64,000 bases of DNA from Streptomyces kanamyceticus (GTDB taxonomy: Bacteria; Actinomycetota; Actinomycetes; Streptomycetales; Streptomycetaceae), in NCBI RefSeq assembly GCF_008704495.1, contig NZ_CP023699.1, positions 3,844,001-3,908,000 of the forward strand. The letters are read 5' to 3'. Made by a program: the position numbers and the translations under genes. Shown here in pieces: positions 8,514 through 17,076 of the stretch. Each line of letters opens with the position of its first letter. Positions within the stretch are counted from its first letter, which is position 1. Below the pieces are notes generated by a model, which was not told the DNA's origin, did not search any database, and saw nothing but the letters and a program-made list of their open reading frames with translations.

Positions 8514-9011
8514 GTGACCCAGACCAGCGAGAACGTCACCTGGCTGACCCAGGAGGCGTACAACCAGCTCAAGGCCGAGCTGGAGCACCTGTCTGGTCCT
8601 GCGCGCACCGAGATCGCGGCCAAGATCGCCGCGGCGCGCGAAGAGGGCGACCTGCGCGAGAACGGCGGGTACCACGCGGCCAAGGAGGAGCAGGGCAAGC
8701 AGGAGCTCCGCGTCCGCCAGCTGACCCAGCTCCTGGAGACGGCCCGGGTCGGTGAGGCCCCCGCCGACGACGGTGTGGTGGAGCCGGGCATGGTCGTCAC
8801 CATCGCCTTCGACGGCGACGAGGACGACACCGTGACCTTCCTGCTCGCTTCCCGTGAGTACGCGAGCGCCGACATCGAGACGTATTCGCCGCAGTCCCCG
8901 CTGGGCACCGGCGTGAACGGCAAGAAGATCGGCGAGGACGCGGAGTACGAGCTGCCGAACGGCAAGCTCGCCTCCGTCAAGATCCTCGCGGCCAAGCCGT
9001 ACCAGGCCTAG
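8514..9011 (+). CDS. greA: Transcription elongation factor GreA
   Basis: 165 aa from the GTG at 8514, chosen for its GAGGAG Shine-Dalgarno; it begins VTQTSENVTWLTQEAYNQL. Residues about 12-80 form the antiparallel coiled coil that enters the RNA polymerase secondary channel, with the acidic tip in EGDLREN. The C-terminal half is the FKBP-like domain. GreA stimulates cleavage of backtracked transcripts. The 167-bp gap upstream should hold the promoter (TAGGCT near 8430 is a candidate -10), and a strong terminator follows. Confidence 0.95.
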   Translation: MTQTSENVTWLTQEAYNQLKAELEHLSGPARTEIAAKIAAAREEGDLRENGGYHAAKEEQGKQELRVRQLTQLLETARVGEAPADDGVVEPGMVVTIAFDGDEDDTVTFLLASREYASADIETYSPQSPLGTGVNGKKIGEDAEYELPNGKLASVKILAAKPYQA

Positions 9012-9040
9012 CGTTTCCTTTCACGCTCCGGCCATGACTG

Positions 9041-9071
9041 AGCCCCCGGCACTCACGGTGCCGGGGGCTTC
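9041..9071 (+). terminator. Rho-independent terminator after greA
   Basis: AGCCCCCGGCAC (9041-9052) and GTGCCGGGGGCT (9058-9069) form a perfect 12-bp stem with a 5-base loop, about 30 bases after the greA stop. It sits between convergent genes and may also serve the ABC permease arriving from the right. Confidence 0.85.
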
Positions 9072-9082
9072 GTCGTACCCGG

Positions 9083-9952
9083 TCAGGCCGTCGCCGAGCG
9101 GTACTTGCGGACCGACAGCACGCGGAACACCAGGATGATCACGACGGACCAGATCAGCGACGCCCACACGGGGTGCTCCATGGGCCAGGCGCCGGTGACG
9201 GACTTCGGCACCCCGTCGATCGTGTTGCCGAACAGCTCACGGGCCGCCGCCACCGTGGCACTGAACGGATTCCATTCCGCGACGTACTGAAGGAACTTCG
9301 GCATTCCGTTGACCGGCACGAAGGCGTTCGAGATGAACGTCAGCGGGAACAGCCAGATCAGGCCTCCCGAGGTGGCCGCCTCAGGCGTACGCACGGAGAG
9401 GCCGATCAGCGCGCCGATCCAGGTGAACGCGTAGCCGAGCAGGAGCAGCAGGGCGAAGCCCGCGAGGACCTTGCCGATGTTCTCGTGGGTGCGCCAGCCG
9501 ACGAGCAGGGCGACGACCGCGAGGACGGCCAGGGTCACCGCGGTCTGGACGAGGTCGGCCAGGGTGCGCCCGGTGAGGACCGCGCCGCGCGCCATGGGCA
9601 GCGACCGGAAGCGGTCGATGAGGCCCTTGTGCATGTCGTCGGCGATGCCCGCGCCCGCACCGGCGGTGGCGAAGGTGACGGTCTGCGCGAAGATGCCCGC
9701 CATCAGGAATTCCTTGTAGGCGCCCGCGCTGCCCGACGGCGCCCCCGGGATGTTGATGGACCCGCCGAAGACGTACGTGAACAGCACCACGAACATCACC
9801 GGCTGGATGACCCCGAAGAGGATCATCTCGGGAATCCTGGTCATGCGGATCAGGTTCCGCTTGGCCACGACCAGGGAGTCCCTGATCGACTGTCCGACGC
9901 CCCCCGCGGGCAGCGGAGCCACGAGCTTGCGCGTGCCGGAAACGGTGCTCAC
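9083..9952 (-). CDS. ABC-2 type (DrrB-like) drug exporter permease
   Basis: 289 aa from a GTG at 9952 that overlaps the ATPase stop as GTGA, so the two are translationally coupled. Six hydrophobic segments and the ABC-2 layout are visible: a cytoplasmic start (RDSLVVAKRNLIRM), PEMILFGVIQPVMF, a DRFRSLPMARGAVLTGR coupling region, and the conserved PLTFISNAFVPVNGMP near residue 200. This matches DrrB-type permeases that export anthracyclines and other lipophilic compounds or lipids. Substrate cannot be predicted, since no biosynthetic cluster adjoins it. Confidence 0.92.
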   Translation of the reverse strand: MSTVSGTRKLVAPLPAGGVGQSIRDSLVVAKRNLIRMTRIPEMILFGVIQPVMFVVLFTYVFGGSINIPGAPSGSAGAYKEFLMAGIFAQTVTFATAGAGAGIADDMHKGLIDRFRSLPMARGAVLTGRTLADLVQTAVTLAVLAVVALLVGWRTHENIGKVLAGFALLLLLGYAFTWIGALIGLSVRTPEAATSGGLIWLFPLTFISNAFVPVNGMPKFLQYVAEWNPFSATVAAARELFGNTIDGVPKSVTGAWPMEHPVWASLIWSVVIILVFRVLSVRKYRSATA

Positions 9953-10962
9953 TTGTCGGCCTCCTTGTCGAGCCGGGACTCGCCGTCGGCGTCGGCGCTC
10001 TCGTCGCCGTTCCCGTCCGCCAGCTCGGCCACGTGGCCGGTCAGCGAGATGAAGACGTCGTCGAGGGTGGGGCGGCGCAGGCCGATGTCGTCGATCTCGA
10101 TGCCGCGGGTGTCGAGGTCGCGGATGACCTCGGCGAGCAGCTTGGCGCCGCCGGTGACGGGCACGGTCAGCTTGCGCGTGTGCTCGGCGACGGCGACCTC
10201 GCCCTTGCCGAAGCCGCGCAGCACCTCGGTGGCGGGGGCGATGTGCTCGCGCTCGTGCACCACGACCTCGACGCGCTCGCCGCCGGTCTGCGCCTTGAGC
10301 TGGTCGGAGGTGCCCCGCGCGATGACGCGGCCGTGGTCGACGACGCAGATGTCGTGCGCCAGGTGATCGGCCTCTTCGAGGTACTGCGTGGTCAGGAGCA
10401 GCGTCGTACCGCCCGCGACGAGCTCCTGGATGACCTCCCAGAGCTGCTGGCGGTTGCGCGGGTCGAGGCCGGTGGTGGGCTCGTCCATGAACATCACGGG
10501 CGGCGACACGACGAGCGCGGCGGCGAGGTCGAGGCGGCGGCGCATGCCTCCGGAGTACGTCTTGGAGGGCCGGTCGGCGGCGTCCGCGAGGTTGAACCTG
10601 TCGAGCAGCTCGCCCGCCCTGGCCTTCGCCTCCTTGGCCCGCAGCTGGTAGAGCTGACCGACCATCTGGAGGTTCTCGCGGCCCGTCAGGTACTCGTCCA
10701 CGGCGGCGAACTGGCCGGACAGGCCGATCGAGCGGCGCACTTCGTTCGGGTGTTTGAGGACGTCGATGCCCGCGACGACGGCCTTTCCGCTGTCGGGCGT
10801 GAGGAGCGTCGTCAGACAGCGGACCGCCGTGGTCTTGCCCGCGCCGTTCGGACCGAGGAGGCCGAGCACGGTGCCTTCCGGGACATCCAGATCGACGCCG
10901 TCCAGAGCCCTTACGTCGCCGAAGGTCTTCACCAGGCCTTCGGCGTAGATGGCGCCTGGCAT
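9949..10962 (-). CDS. DrrA-like ABC transporter ATP-binding protein
   Basis: 337 aa. Walker A GPNGAGKTT near residue 36, Q-loop in GLSGQFAAVDEYLTG, signature YSGGMRRRLDLA near 140, Walker B VMFMDEPTTGLDP and H-loop LLLTTQYLEEADHLA; Q instead of H at the switch position is usual for DrrA relatives. The C-terminal 100 residues resemble the DrrA accessory domain, followed by an acidic low-complexity tail. It pairs with the overlapping permease. An inverted repeat lies in the promoter region about 95 bp upstream, but no regulator gene is adjacent. Confidence 0.93.
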   Translation of the reverse strand: MPGAIYAEGLVKTFGDVRALDGVDLDVPEGTVLGLLGPNGAGKTTAVRCLTTLLTPDSGKAVVAGIDVLKHPNEVRRSIGLSGQFAAVDEYLTGRENLQMVGQLYQLRAKEAKARAGELLDRFNLADAADRPSKTYSGGMRRRLDLAAALVVSPPVMFMDEPTTGLDPRNRQQLWEVIQELVAGGTTLLLTTQYLEEADHLAHDICVVDHGRVIARGTSDQLKAQTGGERVEVVVHEREHIAPATEVLRGFGKGEVAVAEHTRKLTVPVTGGAKLLAEVIRDLDTRGIEIDDIGLRRPTLDDVFISLTGHVAELADGNGDESADADGESRLDKEADK

Positions 10963-11057
10963 GTGGGTTCTCCCAGTGGTGTGGGTGACTTCCTACGGAA
11001 AAGTTTAGATTTGCCGGACATCGCTCGCCCGGCGACCGGTGACGCTGGACACACCAT

Positions 11058-11075
11058 AACGCGATGTATCGCGTT
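11058..11075. promoter_or_regulatory. Inverted repeat in the promoter of the DrrAB-type operon
   Basis: AACGCGAT-GT-ATCGCGTT: two perfect 8-base arms around a 2-base centre. Read on the minus strand it is followed at once by TTATGGT, a plausible -10 box for the transporter operon. A repressor of TetR or PadR type would fit, but none is encoded next door. Confidence 0.6.
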
Positions 11076-11120
11076 GCCGTACAGGTTTTTCCCAAAGAGG
11101 TGCGGGTGCCGGGGGCGGGC

Positions 11121-12350
11121 TCAGCCGATGACCGGGTAGCCCGCGTCCCGCAGCGCCGCGCCGACCTCGACGCAGTGCGCGGGCCCCTTCGTCTCCAGGT
11201 GCAGCTCGACCTCCGCCTCCGTGAGTCCGAGCCGCGGATCGGTGCGCACGTGACTCACGTCGAGGACGTTGGCGTCCACCTCCGACAGGACCCCGAGGAG
11301 CGTGGCCAGGGCGCCGGGCCGGTCCGTCAGGCGCAGCCGCAGCGACAGGTAGCGGCCCGCCGCCGCCATGCCGTGGCGCAGGATCCGCTGCATCAGGAGC
11401 GGGTCGACGTTGCCGCCGGACAGCAGCGCCACCACCGGGCCTTCGAACGCCTCGGGAGCGCTCAGCAGGGCCGCGACGGGGCTCGCGCCCGCCGGTTCCA
11501 CGACCATCTTGGCCCGCTCCAGGCAGAGCAGCAGGGCGCTGGAGAGCGCGTCCTCGGAGACCGTGACGACGTCGTCCACCAGGTCCTCGACGAGGCGAAA
11601 CGGTACGTCTCCGGGGCGGCCGACCTTGATGCCGTCGGCCATCGTCGCGGGGTTCACGATCGACACCGGGTGCCCGGCGGCCAGCGAGGGCGGGTACGCC
11701 GCCGCGCCCGCGGCCTGCACGCCGACCACGCGTACGTCGGGGCGCAGCGCCTTGACCGCGACCGCGATGCCCGCCGCGAGACCGCCGCCCCCGACGCCGA
11801 CGAGGATGGTGCGCACCTCCGGGCACTGCTCCAGGATCTCCAGGCCGACCGTGCCCTGCCCGGCGATGATGTCGGGGTGGTCGAAGGGGTGGATGAAGAC
11901 CGCGCCCGTCTCGCGCGCGTACTCCTGCGCGGCGGCCAGGGTCTCGTCGACCACCTGGCCCCGCAGCCGCACCTCGGCGCCGTAGTCCCGGGTCGCCGCG
12001 ACCTTGGGCAGCGGCGCGCCCACGGGCATGAAGACCGTGGAACGCACCCCGAGCAGCGAGGAGGCGAGCGCCACGCCCTGCGCGTGATTGCCCGCGCTCG
12101 CGGCGACCACACCGGCCGCGCGCTCCTCGGGGAGCAGGCCCGCGATGCGCACGTAGGCGCCGCGCAGCTTGAAGGAGCCGGTCCGCTGGAGGTTCTCGCA
12201 CTTGAGGTGCACCGGGGAGCCGACGAGGCGCGACAGGTGCCTGCTGCCCTCCATCGCCGTCGAGCGGGCCACTCCGGAGAGCATCTTCTGCGCGCCGCGC
12301 ACGTCGTCGAGGGTGACCGTCGGCAAGGGGGCGCGCGTGCGGTAGCTCAT
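11121..12350 (-). CDS. ilvA: Threonine ammonia-lyase (threonine dehydratase)
   Basis: 409 aa from ATG 12350. PLP-dependent deamination of threonine to 2-oxobutyrate, the first step to isoleucine or a threonine catabolic step. The Schiff-base Lys is K61 in GSFKLRGAY. SAGNHAQG, a glycine-rich phosphate loop (GVGGGGLAAG) and SGGNVDP complete the fold-type II signature. Residues about 330-409 form one ACT domain (LRLTDRPGALATLL). The single ACT and length match the short TdcB-like form, so biosynthetic versus catabolic role is open. The next gene, a divergent MarR regulator, may control it. Confidence 0.93.
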   Translation of the reverse strand: MSYRTRAPLPTVTLDDVRGAQKMLSGVARSTAMEGSRHLSRLVGSPVHLKCENLQRTGSFKLRGAYVRIAGLLPEERAAGVVAASAGNHAQGVALASSLLGVRSTVFMPVGAPLPKVAATRDYGAEVRLRGQVVDETLAAAQEYARETGAVFIHPFDHPDIIAGQGTVGLEILEQCPEVRTILVGVGGGGLAAGIAVAVKALRPDVRVVGVQAAGAAAYPPSLAAGHPVSIVNPATMADGIKVGRPGDVPFRLVEDLVDDVVTVSEDALSSALLLCLERAKMVVEPAGASPVAALLSAPEAFEGPVVALLSGGNVDPLLMQRILRHGMAAAGRYLSLRLRLTDRPGALATLLGVLSEVDANVLDVSHVRTDPRLGLTEAEVELHLETKGPAHCVEVGAALRDAGYPVIG

Positions 12351-12507
12351 GCCGGCAAGTCTTGCAGCCGACGTCCGACTCCTCCTGCGGTGACCAAGGG
12401 CCGAGACTGTTCTCCCCGTAGGTTTGCGCAGCGCAGGTACGGTACGCGCTCCGGCCGCGTACCCTGTCCCCCAACCCACTGCCCTCGCATGAAGTGAGCC
12501 CCCGGCC

Positions 12508-13026
12508 ATGCCCACAACTCCGGACATGACGACCGCCAGCGACCCCGGCCTTCTCGACAGCCTGCAGCACCAGGTGGCCGTGTTCGCCCGCCGCGCGGAG
12601 CAGACCCGCCTCGGCGGCGTAGGCCAGGTCCGCAACTCCATGGACCGTGCCGCGTATCTGCTGCTCAACCGCCTCGACAAGGAAGGCCCGATGGGCGTCA
12701 AGGCGCTCGCCGCGAGCATGGGCATCGACTCGTCGACGGTCACCCGGCAGGTCGCCCCGCTGGTCGACACCGGACTCGTCAAGCGCACCTCGCACCCCGA
12801 GGACGGCCGGGCCGTGGTGCTCCAGCTGTCGCCGCGCGGTCAGGCCCGGCTCGACGAGGTGCGCTCCTCGCGGCGCGAACTGATGGCCGAGCTGACGCAG
12901 GACTGGGACCCGGTGGAGCGCGAAAGCTTCTGCGCGCTCCTCACGCGCTTCAATTCCGCCCTCTCGGCACGCCAGACGTCACAGACGGCGCCCGGCGGAG
13001 AGGTTCCGGCCACTCCGGAGTCTTGA
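12508..13026 (+). CDS. MarR-family transcriptional regulator
   Basis: 172 aa, a winged helix-turn-helix. DKEGPMGVKALAASMGIDSSTVTRQVAPL (about residues 55-83) spans the HTH and recognition helix; SHPEDGRAVVLQLSPRG is the wing, including the conserved DGR-type turn. The ATG at 12508 has no convincing Shine-Dalgarno; ATG 12526 is an alternative. Divergent from ilvA with a 157-bp gap, in which I see no clear inverted repeat. Targets unknown; autoregulation is usual for the family. Confidence 0.9.
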   Translation: MPTTPDMTTASDPGLLDSLQHQVAVFARRAEQTRLGGVGQVRNSMDRAAYLLLNRLDKEGPMGVKALAASMGIDSSTVTRQVAPLVDTGLVKRTSHPEDGRAVVLQLSPRGQARLDEVRSSRRELMAELTQDWDPVERESFCALLTRFNSALSARQTSQTAPGGEVPATPES

Positions 13027-13089
13027 CCCCGGCCCGCGTCTGGCCTCAGATGAGACCGGGATCCCCCTTCCTTGTGGCCGGGAGGTGCG

Positions 13090-13572
13090 GTGCGCGAACG
13101 GCAGGCGTTCCAGAACGCCCGCCGAGCCCGGGAGTTCGAGGCGTTCGTCGCGGGCGCGGCAGGGCGGCTGCTGCATGCCGCCACGCTGCTCACCGCCGAG
13201 CCCGCCGACGACAATCCACGCGCGCGTGCCCTGCTGACCGCGTCCCTCGCGCACACGTACGCGATCTGGGACCGGCTGCGCGGCGAGGACCCCTATGACC
13301 GCACCCGCCAGCAGCTCGCCCTGCGCTTCGGCCGCGCGGCCTGGCGCGGGCACCGCGGCCGCGGCGGCGTCCTGGAGCGGCTCGGCACGCAGGAACGGCT
13401 GATCCTCGTCCTGCGGATGTACGAGGGCGTGGCCGAGGAGCAGACGGCGGCGCTCCTGGGGCTGCCCGCCGACCGGGTCCACACGATCTGCGCCCGCGCG
13501 ATGGCGACGGTCCTGCACCCCCCGCGCGGTCCCGCGCCCACGCGCGCCCTGAGCGAAGCGGCACCCTCATGA
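13090..13572 (+). CDS. Sigma-70 region 4-like protein (ECF sigma-related)
   Basis: 160 aa from GTG 13090 with GGAGG four bases upstream. The C-terminal part, from about residue 98 (LGTQERLILVLRMYEGVAEE) through AALLGLPADRVHTICARAMATV, is a convincing sigma region 4 HTH. The N-terminal half is helical but does not show a clear region 2. It could be a divergent ECF sigma factor or a region-4-only adaptor. The next gene encodes a small single-pass membrane protein that might act as its partner; that pairing is inference only. Confidence 0.7.
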   Translation: MRERQAFQNARRAREFEAFVAGAAGRLLHAATLLTAEPADDNPRARALLTASLAHTYAIWDRLRGEDPYDRTRQQLALRFGRAAWRGHRGRGGVLERLGTQERLILVLRMYEGVAEEQTAALLGLPADRVHTICARAMATVLHPPRGPAPTRALSEAAPS

Positions 13573-13588
13573 TCCTGGCGGCACGCCG

Positions 13589-13840
13589 ATGAGTCAGTAC
13601 GAGCGCAAGGAAATGGCCGTACGGCGCCTTCTGGAGGGCACTCCGCCGCCGGTGCCGCCCGAGCTGTACGACGAAGCGGTACGGCGCGGCGGGCGGATGC
13701 TGCGGCGCCGTACCGCGGCGCGGCGGCTGTTCTGGATGCTGCTCCTGACCGCCGCGGTCGCCTTCGCCGTCTGGGCGTCCGTCGCACAGCCGTGGGTGGA
13801 GCCGCCCTCGCGGACGACTCCACCGCTCACCCGCTGGTAG
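13589..13840 (+). CDS. Small membrane protein following the sigma-like gene
   Basis: 83 aa. Cytoplasmic basic N-terminus with RRLLEGTPPPVPPELYDEAVRRG, one helix at about residues 48-68 (LFWMLLLTAAVAFAVWAS) and a short proline-rich outer tail. It begins 16 bases after the sigma-like stop, so the two are probably one operon. Anti-sigma factors with a cytoplasmic domain and one helix have this layout, but the domain here is too short to recognise a zinc-binding anti-sigma (ZAS) motif. Function unknown. Confidence 0.7.
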   Translation: MSQYERKEMAVRRLLEGTPPPVPPELYDEAVRRGGRMLRRRTAARRLFWMLLLTAAVAFAVWASVAQPWVEPPSRTTPPLTRW

Positions 13841-13852
13841 CGGGCGCGGGCT

Positions 13853-15007
13853 CTAGCCGAGCGCCTGCTGGAGGTCGGCGATGAGGTCGTCCGCCGACTC
13901 GATGCCCACGGAGAGGCGCACCAGGGCCGCGGGGACCTCCAGGGCGGAGCCCGCCACCGAGGCGTGCGTCATGCGGCCCGGGTGCTCGATGAGGGACTCG
14001 ACGCCGCCCAGGGACTCGCCCAGGGTGAAGAGCTTCGCGCGGTCGCAGACCTCGACGGCCGCCTCCTCGCCGCCCTCGACCAGGAAGGAGACCATGCCGC
14101 CGAACGCCTTCATCTGCTTGGCGGCGATCTCGTGGCCGGGGTGCTCCGGAAGGCCCGGGTACAAAACGCGCGTCACGCGCGCGTGCCGGGTCAGCATCTC
14201 GGTGACCTTCGTGGCGTTCTCGCTGTGCCGGTCCATGCGCACCGCGAGGGTCTTGATGCCGCGCAGCACCAGCCAGGCGTCGAAGGGCCCCGCGACGGCG
14301 CCCATCGCGTTCTGGTGGTACGCCAACTCCTCGCCGAGGGCCGCGTCGTTGACGACGAGGGCGCCGCCGACGACGTCCGAGTGGCCGCCCATGTACTTCG
14401 TCATGGAGTGCACGACGACGTCCGCGCCGAGCGCGAGCGGCTGCTGGAGGTAGGGGCTCGCGAAGGTGTTGTCGACGACCAGGCGGGCACCGGCCTCGCG
14501 GGCGATCTGCGCGACCGCCGCGATGTCGGTGATGCCCAGCAGCGGGTTGGAGGGGGTCTCCACCCAGATCGCCTTCGTACGGTCGGTCAGCGCGGCCCGC
14601 ACCGACTCCGGGTCGGAGGTGTCGGCCACCGACCACTCCACGCCCCAGCGCGAGACGACCTTGTCGAACAGGCGGAAGGTGCCGCCGTACGCGTCGTTGG
14701 GGATGACCACGTGGTCGCCGGGGGCGAGCAGCGTGCGGAGGAGGCAGTCCTCCGCGGCGAGGCCGGAGGCGAAGGCCAGGCCGCGGGTGCCGCCCTCCAG
14801 TGCGGCCAGGTTCTCTTCGAGGGCGGTGCGCGTCGGGTTGCCGCTGCGGCTGTACTCATAGCCGCCGCGCAGGCCGCCGACACCGTCCTGCTTGTACGTG
14901 GAGACCTGGTAAATGGGCGGGACGACGGCGCCCGTGAGGGGATCCGCGGTGTTGCCCGCGTGGATCGCCACCGTTTCGAAGCTCTGCGTGCTGTGCGAGT
15001 CACTCAT
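13853..15007 (-). CDS. metB: Cystathionine gamma-synthase
   Basis: 384 aa from ATG 15007. Cys/Met-metabolism PLP enzyme that joins an activated homoserine with cysteine to make cystathionine for methionine synthesis. The PLP Lys is in HSMTKYMGGHSDVVGG near residue 200; YSRSGNPTR near 50 and ETPSNPLL near 155 are family motifs. Family members grade into gamma-lyase and beta-lyase; length and motifs favour the synthase or a bifunctional enzyme. It ends 13 bp from the opposing small membrane gene. I see no SAM riboswitch-like structure in the 101-bp upstream gap. Confidence 0.9.
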   Translation of the reverse strand: MSDSHSTQSFETVAIHAGNTADPLTGAVVPPIYQVSTYKQDGVGGLRGGYEYSRSGNPTRTALEENLAALEGGTRGLAFASGLAAEDCLLRTLLAPGDHVVIPNDAYGGTFRLFDKVVSRWGVEWSVADTSDPESVRAALTDRTKAIWVETPSNPLLGITDIAAVAQIAREAGARLVVDNTFASPYLQQPLALGADVVVHSMTKYMGGHSDVVGGALVVNDAALGEELAYHQNAMGAVAGPFDAWLVLRGIKTLAVRMDRHSENATKVTEMLTRHARVTRVLYPGLPEHPGHEIAAKQMKAFGGMVSFLVEGGEEAAVEVCDRAKLFTLGESLGGVESLIEHPGRMTHASVAGSALEVPAALVRLSVGIESADDLIADLQQALG

Positions 15008-15108
15008 GCGGCCTGAGCGTAATGCGCGCACGGGTCCTTCCGCCGGGTCGGTACGGGTACGTCCCGCCAGGTTGGCCAATTGTCGGACGCGTCTGGTTCG
15101 CTTGTGTC

Positions 15109-16227
15109 ATGGAGATTCTCTGGGTCCTGATGGCAGTGATCATGATGGGCGCGGTCCTCGGGCCCGTGCTGCTGCGCAGGCGCGGCGGAATCCGGCAGGT
15201 CGCGCCGGGCTCCCCGGACGCCGCGGACCCGGCGAACTACGGCTTCCTGCGCCAGGAGGAGCTGGACATCCGCATGCCGGGCCCGGACGGCGACCTGCTC
15301 GACGTCCTCGACCACGTGCAGCGCTCGCAGGCCTGGGAGGCGGCCTCGCAGCTCCTCGCGGGCACCGAGACGCACGGCGAGCGGCGCTGGCAGCGGGTGC
15401 AGGCGTTCGCGGGCGCGGCCTCCCTGGAGCTGCAGCAGCGGCCCGGTGGCGTGAGCGAGGGCCCCGGCGGGCAGTGGCTGCGGGTGTGGCGGGCCGAGAA
15501 GCCCAAGGACGCGGGCGGCGCCGCGGTGCACGCGGAGTTCCTCGTCCAGCAGGCGTGGCGCACCTCGTCGCAGGGCACGGACGAGTTCCGGATCATCCTG
15601 GAGGAGGCCAAGGAGGCGTGCGGGCAGGCGGCGCTGCTCTCCCCCGGCGACCCCGTTCCGTACATCATCGAGCTCTCCATCGCGCGCGGACTCGCGTACT
15701 CCCGCGAGGAGTTCGAGCAGCTGTGGCTGAAGATCCTGGACCGCGCGCCCGCGCACATGGGCGCGCATCTGGCGGCGCTGCACTACTGGTGCGAGAAGTG
15801 GCACGGCTCGCGCGACCTGGCGTACAGCTTCGCGGAGGCCGCGGCGGCCCGCGCCCCGCGCGGCTCCCTGCTCGCCGCGCTGCCGCTCTTCGCGGTCTAC
15901 GAGCACCTGCCCGAGGTCAATCTGGTCCGCGGCTTCTACCAGAGCGAGGTCGTCACCAAGGCCGTCGAGGGCGCGCTCTTCGCGGTGCACGCCGCGCGCG
16001 CGGACGACCCGATGCTGGCGCACGTCCGGCACCTCCTGGTCTTCTTCCTGGTGCGCTGCGAGCGCTGGTCCGAGGCGATGAACCAGCTGGTGCTGGTGGA
16101 CGGCCACGTGGGCGCGCTGCCCTGGACGCTGTCCGCCGACCCGGCCGCGGACTACGCGGTGTACCGCGCGCTGGCGGTCGCGGGGTACGAGGCGAACGGC
16201 GGCAGCCCGGCGACGCTGTCGCACTGA
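15109..16227 (+). CDS. Membrane-anchored TPR-like protein of unknown function
   Basis: 372 aa from ATG 15109. One N-terminal helix ([20 protein letters not shown]) followed by RRR points to a short outer N-terminus and a large cytoplasmic domain. The rest is helical with alternating Ala/Leu patterns ([43 protein letters not shown]), like degenerate TPR repeats. No catalytic motif is visible. It is divergent from metB and upstream of msrA, about 85 bp apart. It may bind a partner protein; nothing indicates which. Confidence 0.75.
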   Translation: MEILWVLMAVIMMGAVLGPVLLRRRGGIRQVAPGSPDAADPANYGFLRQEELDIRMPGPDGDLLDVLDHVQRSQAWEAASQLLAGTETHGERRWQRVQAFAGAASLELQQRPGGVSEGPGGQWLRVWRAEKPKDAGGAAVHAEFLVQQAWRTSSQGTDEFRIILEEAKEACGQAALLSPGDPVPYIIELSIARGLAYSREEFEQLWLKILDRAPAHMGAHLAALHYWCEKWHGSRDLAYSFAEAAAARAPRGSLLAALPLFAVYEHLPEVNLVRGFYQSEVVTKAVEGALFAVHAARADDPMLAHVRHLLVFFLVRCERWSEAMNQLVLVDGHVGALPWTLSADPAADYAVYRALAVAGYEANGGSPATLSH

Positions 16228-16312
16228 GCCCCGGGGCGGACCGGGGCGGAATGCCCGGGGCCGTACGCACGTTCTTGCCTACGACCCCTGTCACGCACGA
16301 GGAGAGACCCAC

Positions 16313-17020
16313 ATGATCTTCGGCCGCACGCCCGAGCTCCCCACCCCCGAGCAGGCCCTGAAGGGCCGGGCGACCCCGGAATTCGAGGTCCCCTCGCGCC
16401 ACACGGTCCTCGGCAACCCGCTGCTCGGCCCCTACCCCGATGGCCTGGAGGTCGCCGACTTCGCCCTCGGCTGCTTCTGGGGCGCCGAGCGCAAGTTCTG
16501 GCAGACCGCGGGCGTCTGGACGACGTACGTCGGCTACCAGGGCGGATACACCGAGAACCCCTCCTACGAAGAGGCGTGCTCGGGCCTGACGGGGCACACC
16601 GAGGCGGTCCGCGTCGTCTTCGACCCGTCCAAGGTGTCGTACGCGGCGCTCCTGAAGCTGTTCTGGGAGTCCCACAACCCCACGCAGGGCTTCCGGCAGG
16701 GCAACGACGTCGGCACGCAGTACCGCTCGGCGATCTACACCCACTCCGCCGACCAGCAGGCGATCGCGGCGGCGTCCCTGGAGGCGTACCAGAAGGTCCT
16801 GACGGCCTCCGGGCACGGCACGATCACCACGACGGTGCTTCCGGCCGACAACAAGCCGTTCTGGCCCGCCGAGGCGTACCACCAGCAGTACCTGGACAAG
16901 AACCCCGACGGGTACTGCGGGATCGGCGGGACGGGCGTCACGCTGGCGGAGCCCTTCGAGACGAACTGGGGCGTGTCCTGCCCGACCGGTGTCGCCGCCG
17001 CTCCCGAGCCCACCGAGTAA
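16313..17020 (+). CDS. msrA: Peptide-methionine (S)-S-oxide reductase MsrA
   Basis: 235 aa with GAGGAGAG upstream of ATG 16313. GCFWG at residues 53-57 holds the catalytic Cys54; it is followed by the typical TYVGYQGG and [13 protein letters not shown] segments. A later YCGIGGTG and VSC near the C-terminus can supply resolving cysteines. The protein repairs oxidised methionine using thioredoxin. It has the N-terminal extension common in actinobacterial MsrA. Cytosolic, probably monocistronic. Confidence 0.95.
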   Translation: MIFGRTPELPTPEQALKGRATPEFEVPSRHTVLGNPLLGPYPDGLEVADFALGCFWGAERKFWQTAGVWTTYVGYQGGYTENPSYEEACSGLTGHTEAVRVVFDPSKVSYAALLKLFWESHNPTQGFRQGNDVGTQYRSAIYTHSADQQAIAAASLEAYQKVLTASGHGTITTTVLPADNKPFWPAEAYHQQYLDKNPDGYCGIGGTGVTLAEPFETNWGVSCPTGVAAAPEPTE

Positions 17021-17076
17021 CAGGGCTCGCGGCAAGGCGGGGCGGATCGCGCCCCTCCCCTCCTACGATGACCCGC

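Noticed and set aside
9953-11095. Reading the ABC permease as a 670-aa fusion starting upstream
   Set aside because: The extra N-terminal part lies out of frame over the ATPase gene; GTG 9952 with GTGA overlap is the real start.
15008-15108. Possible SAM or S-box riboswitch before metB
   Set aside because: The gap is only about 100 bp, shared with a divergent gene, and shows no conserved S-box or SAM-II elements that I can find.
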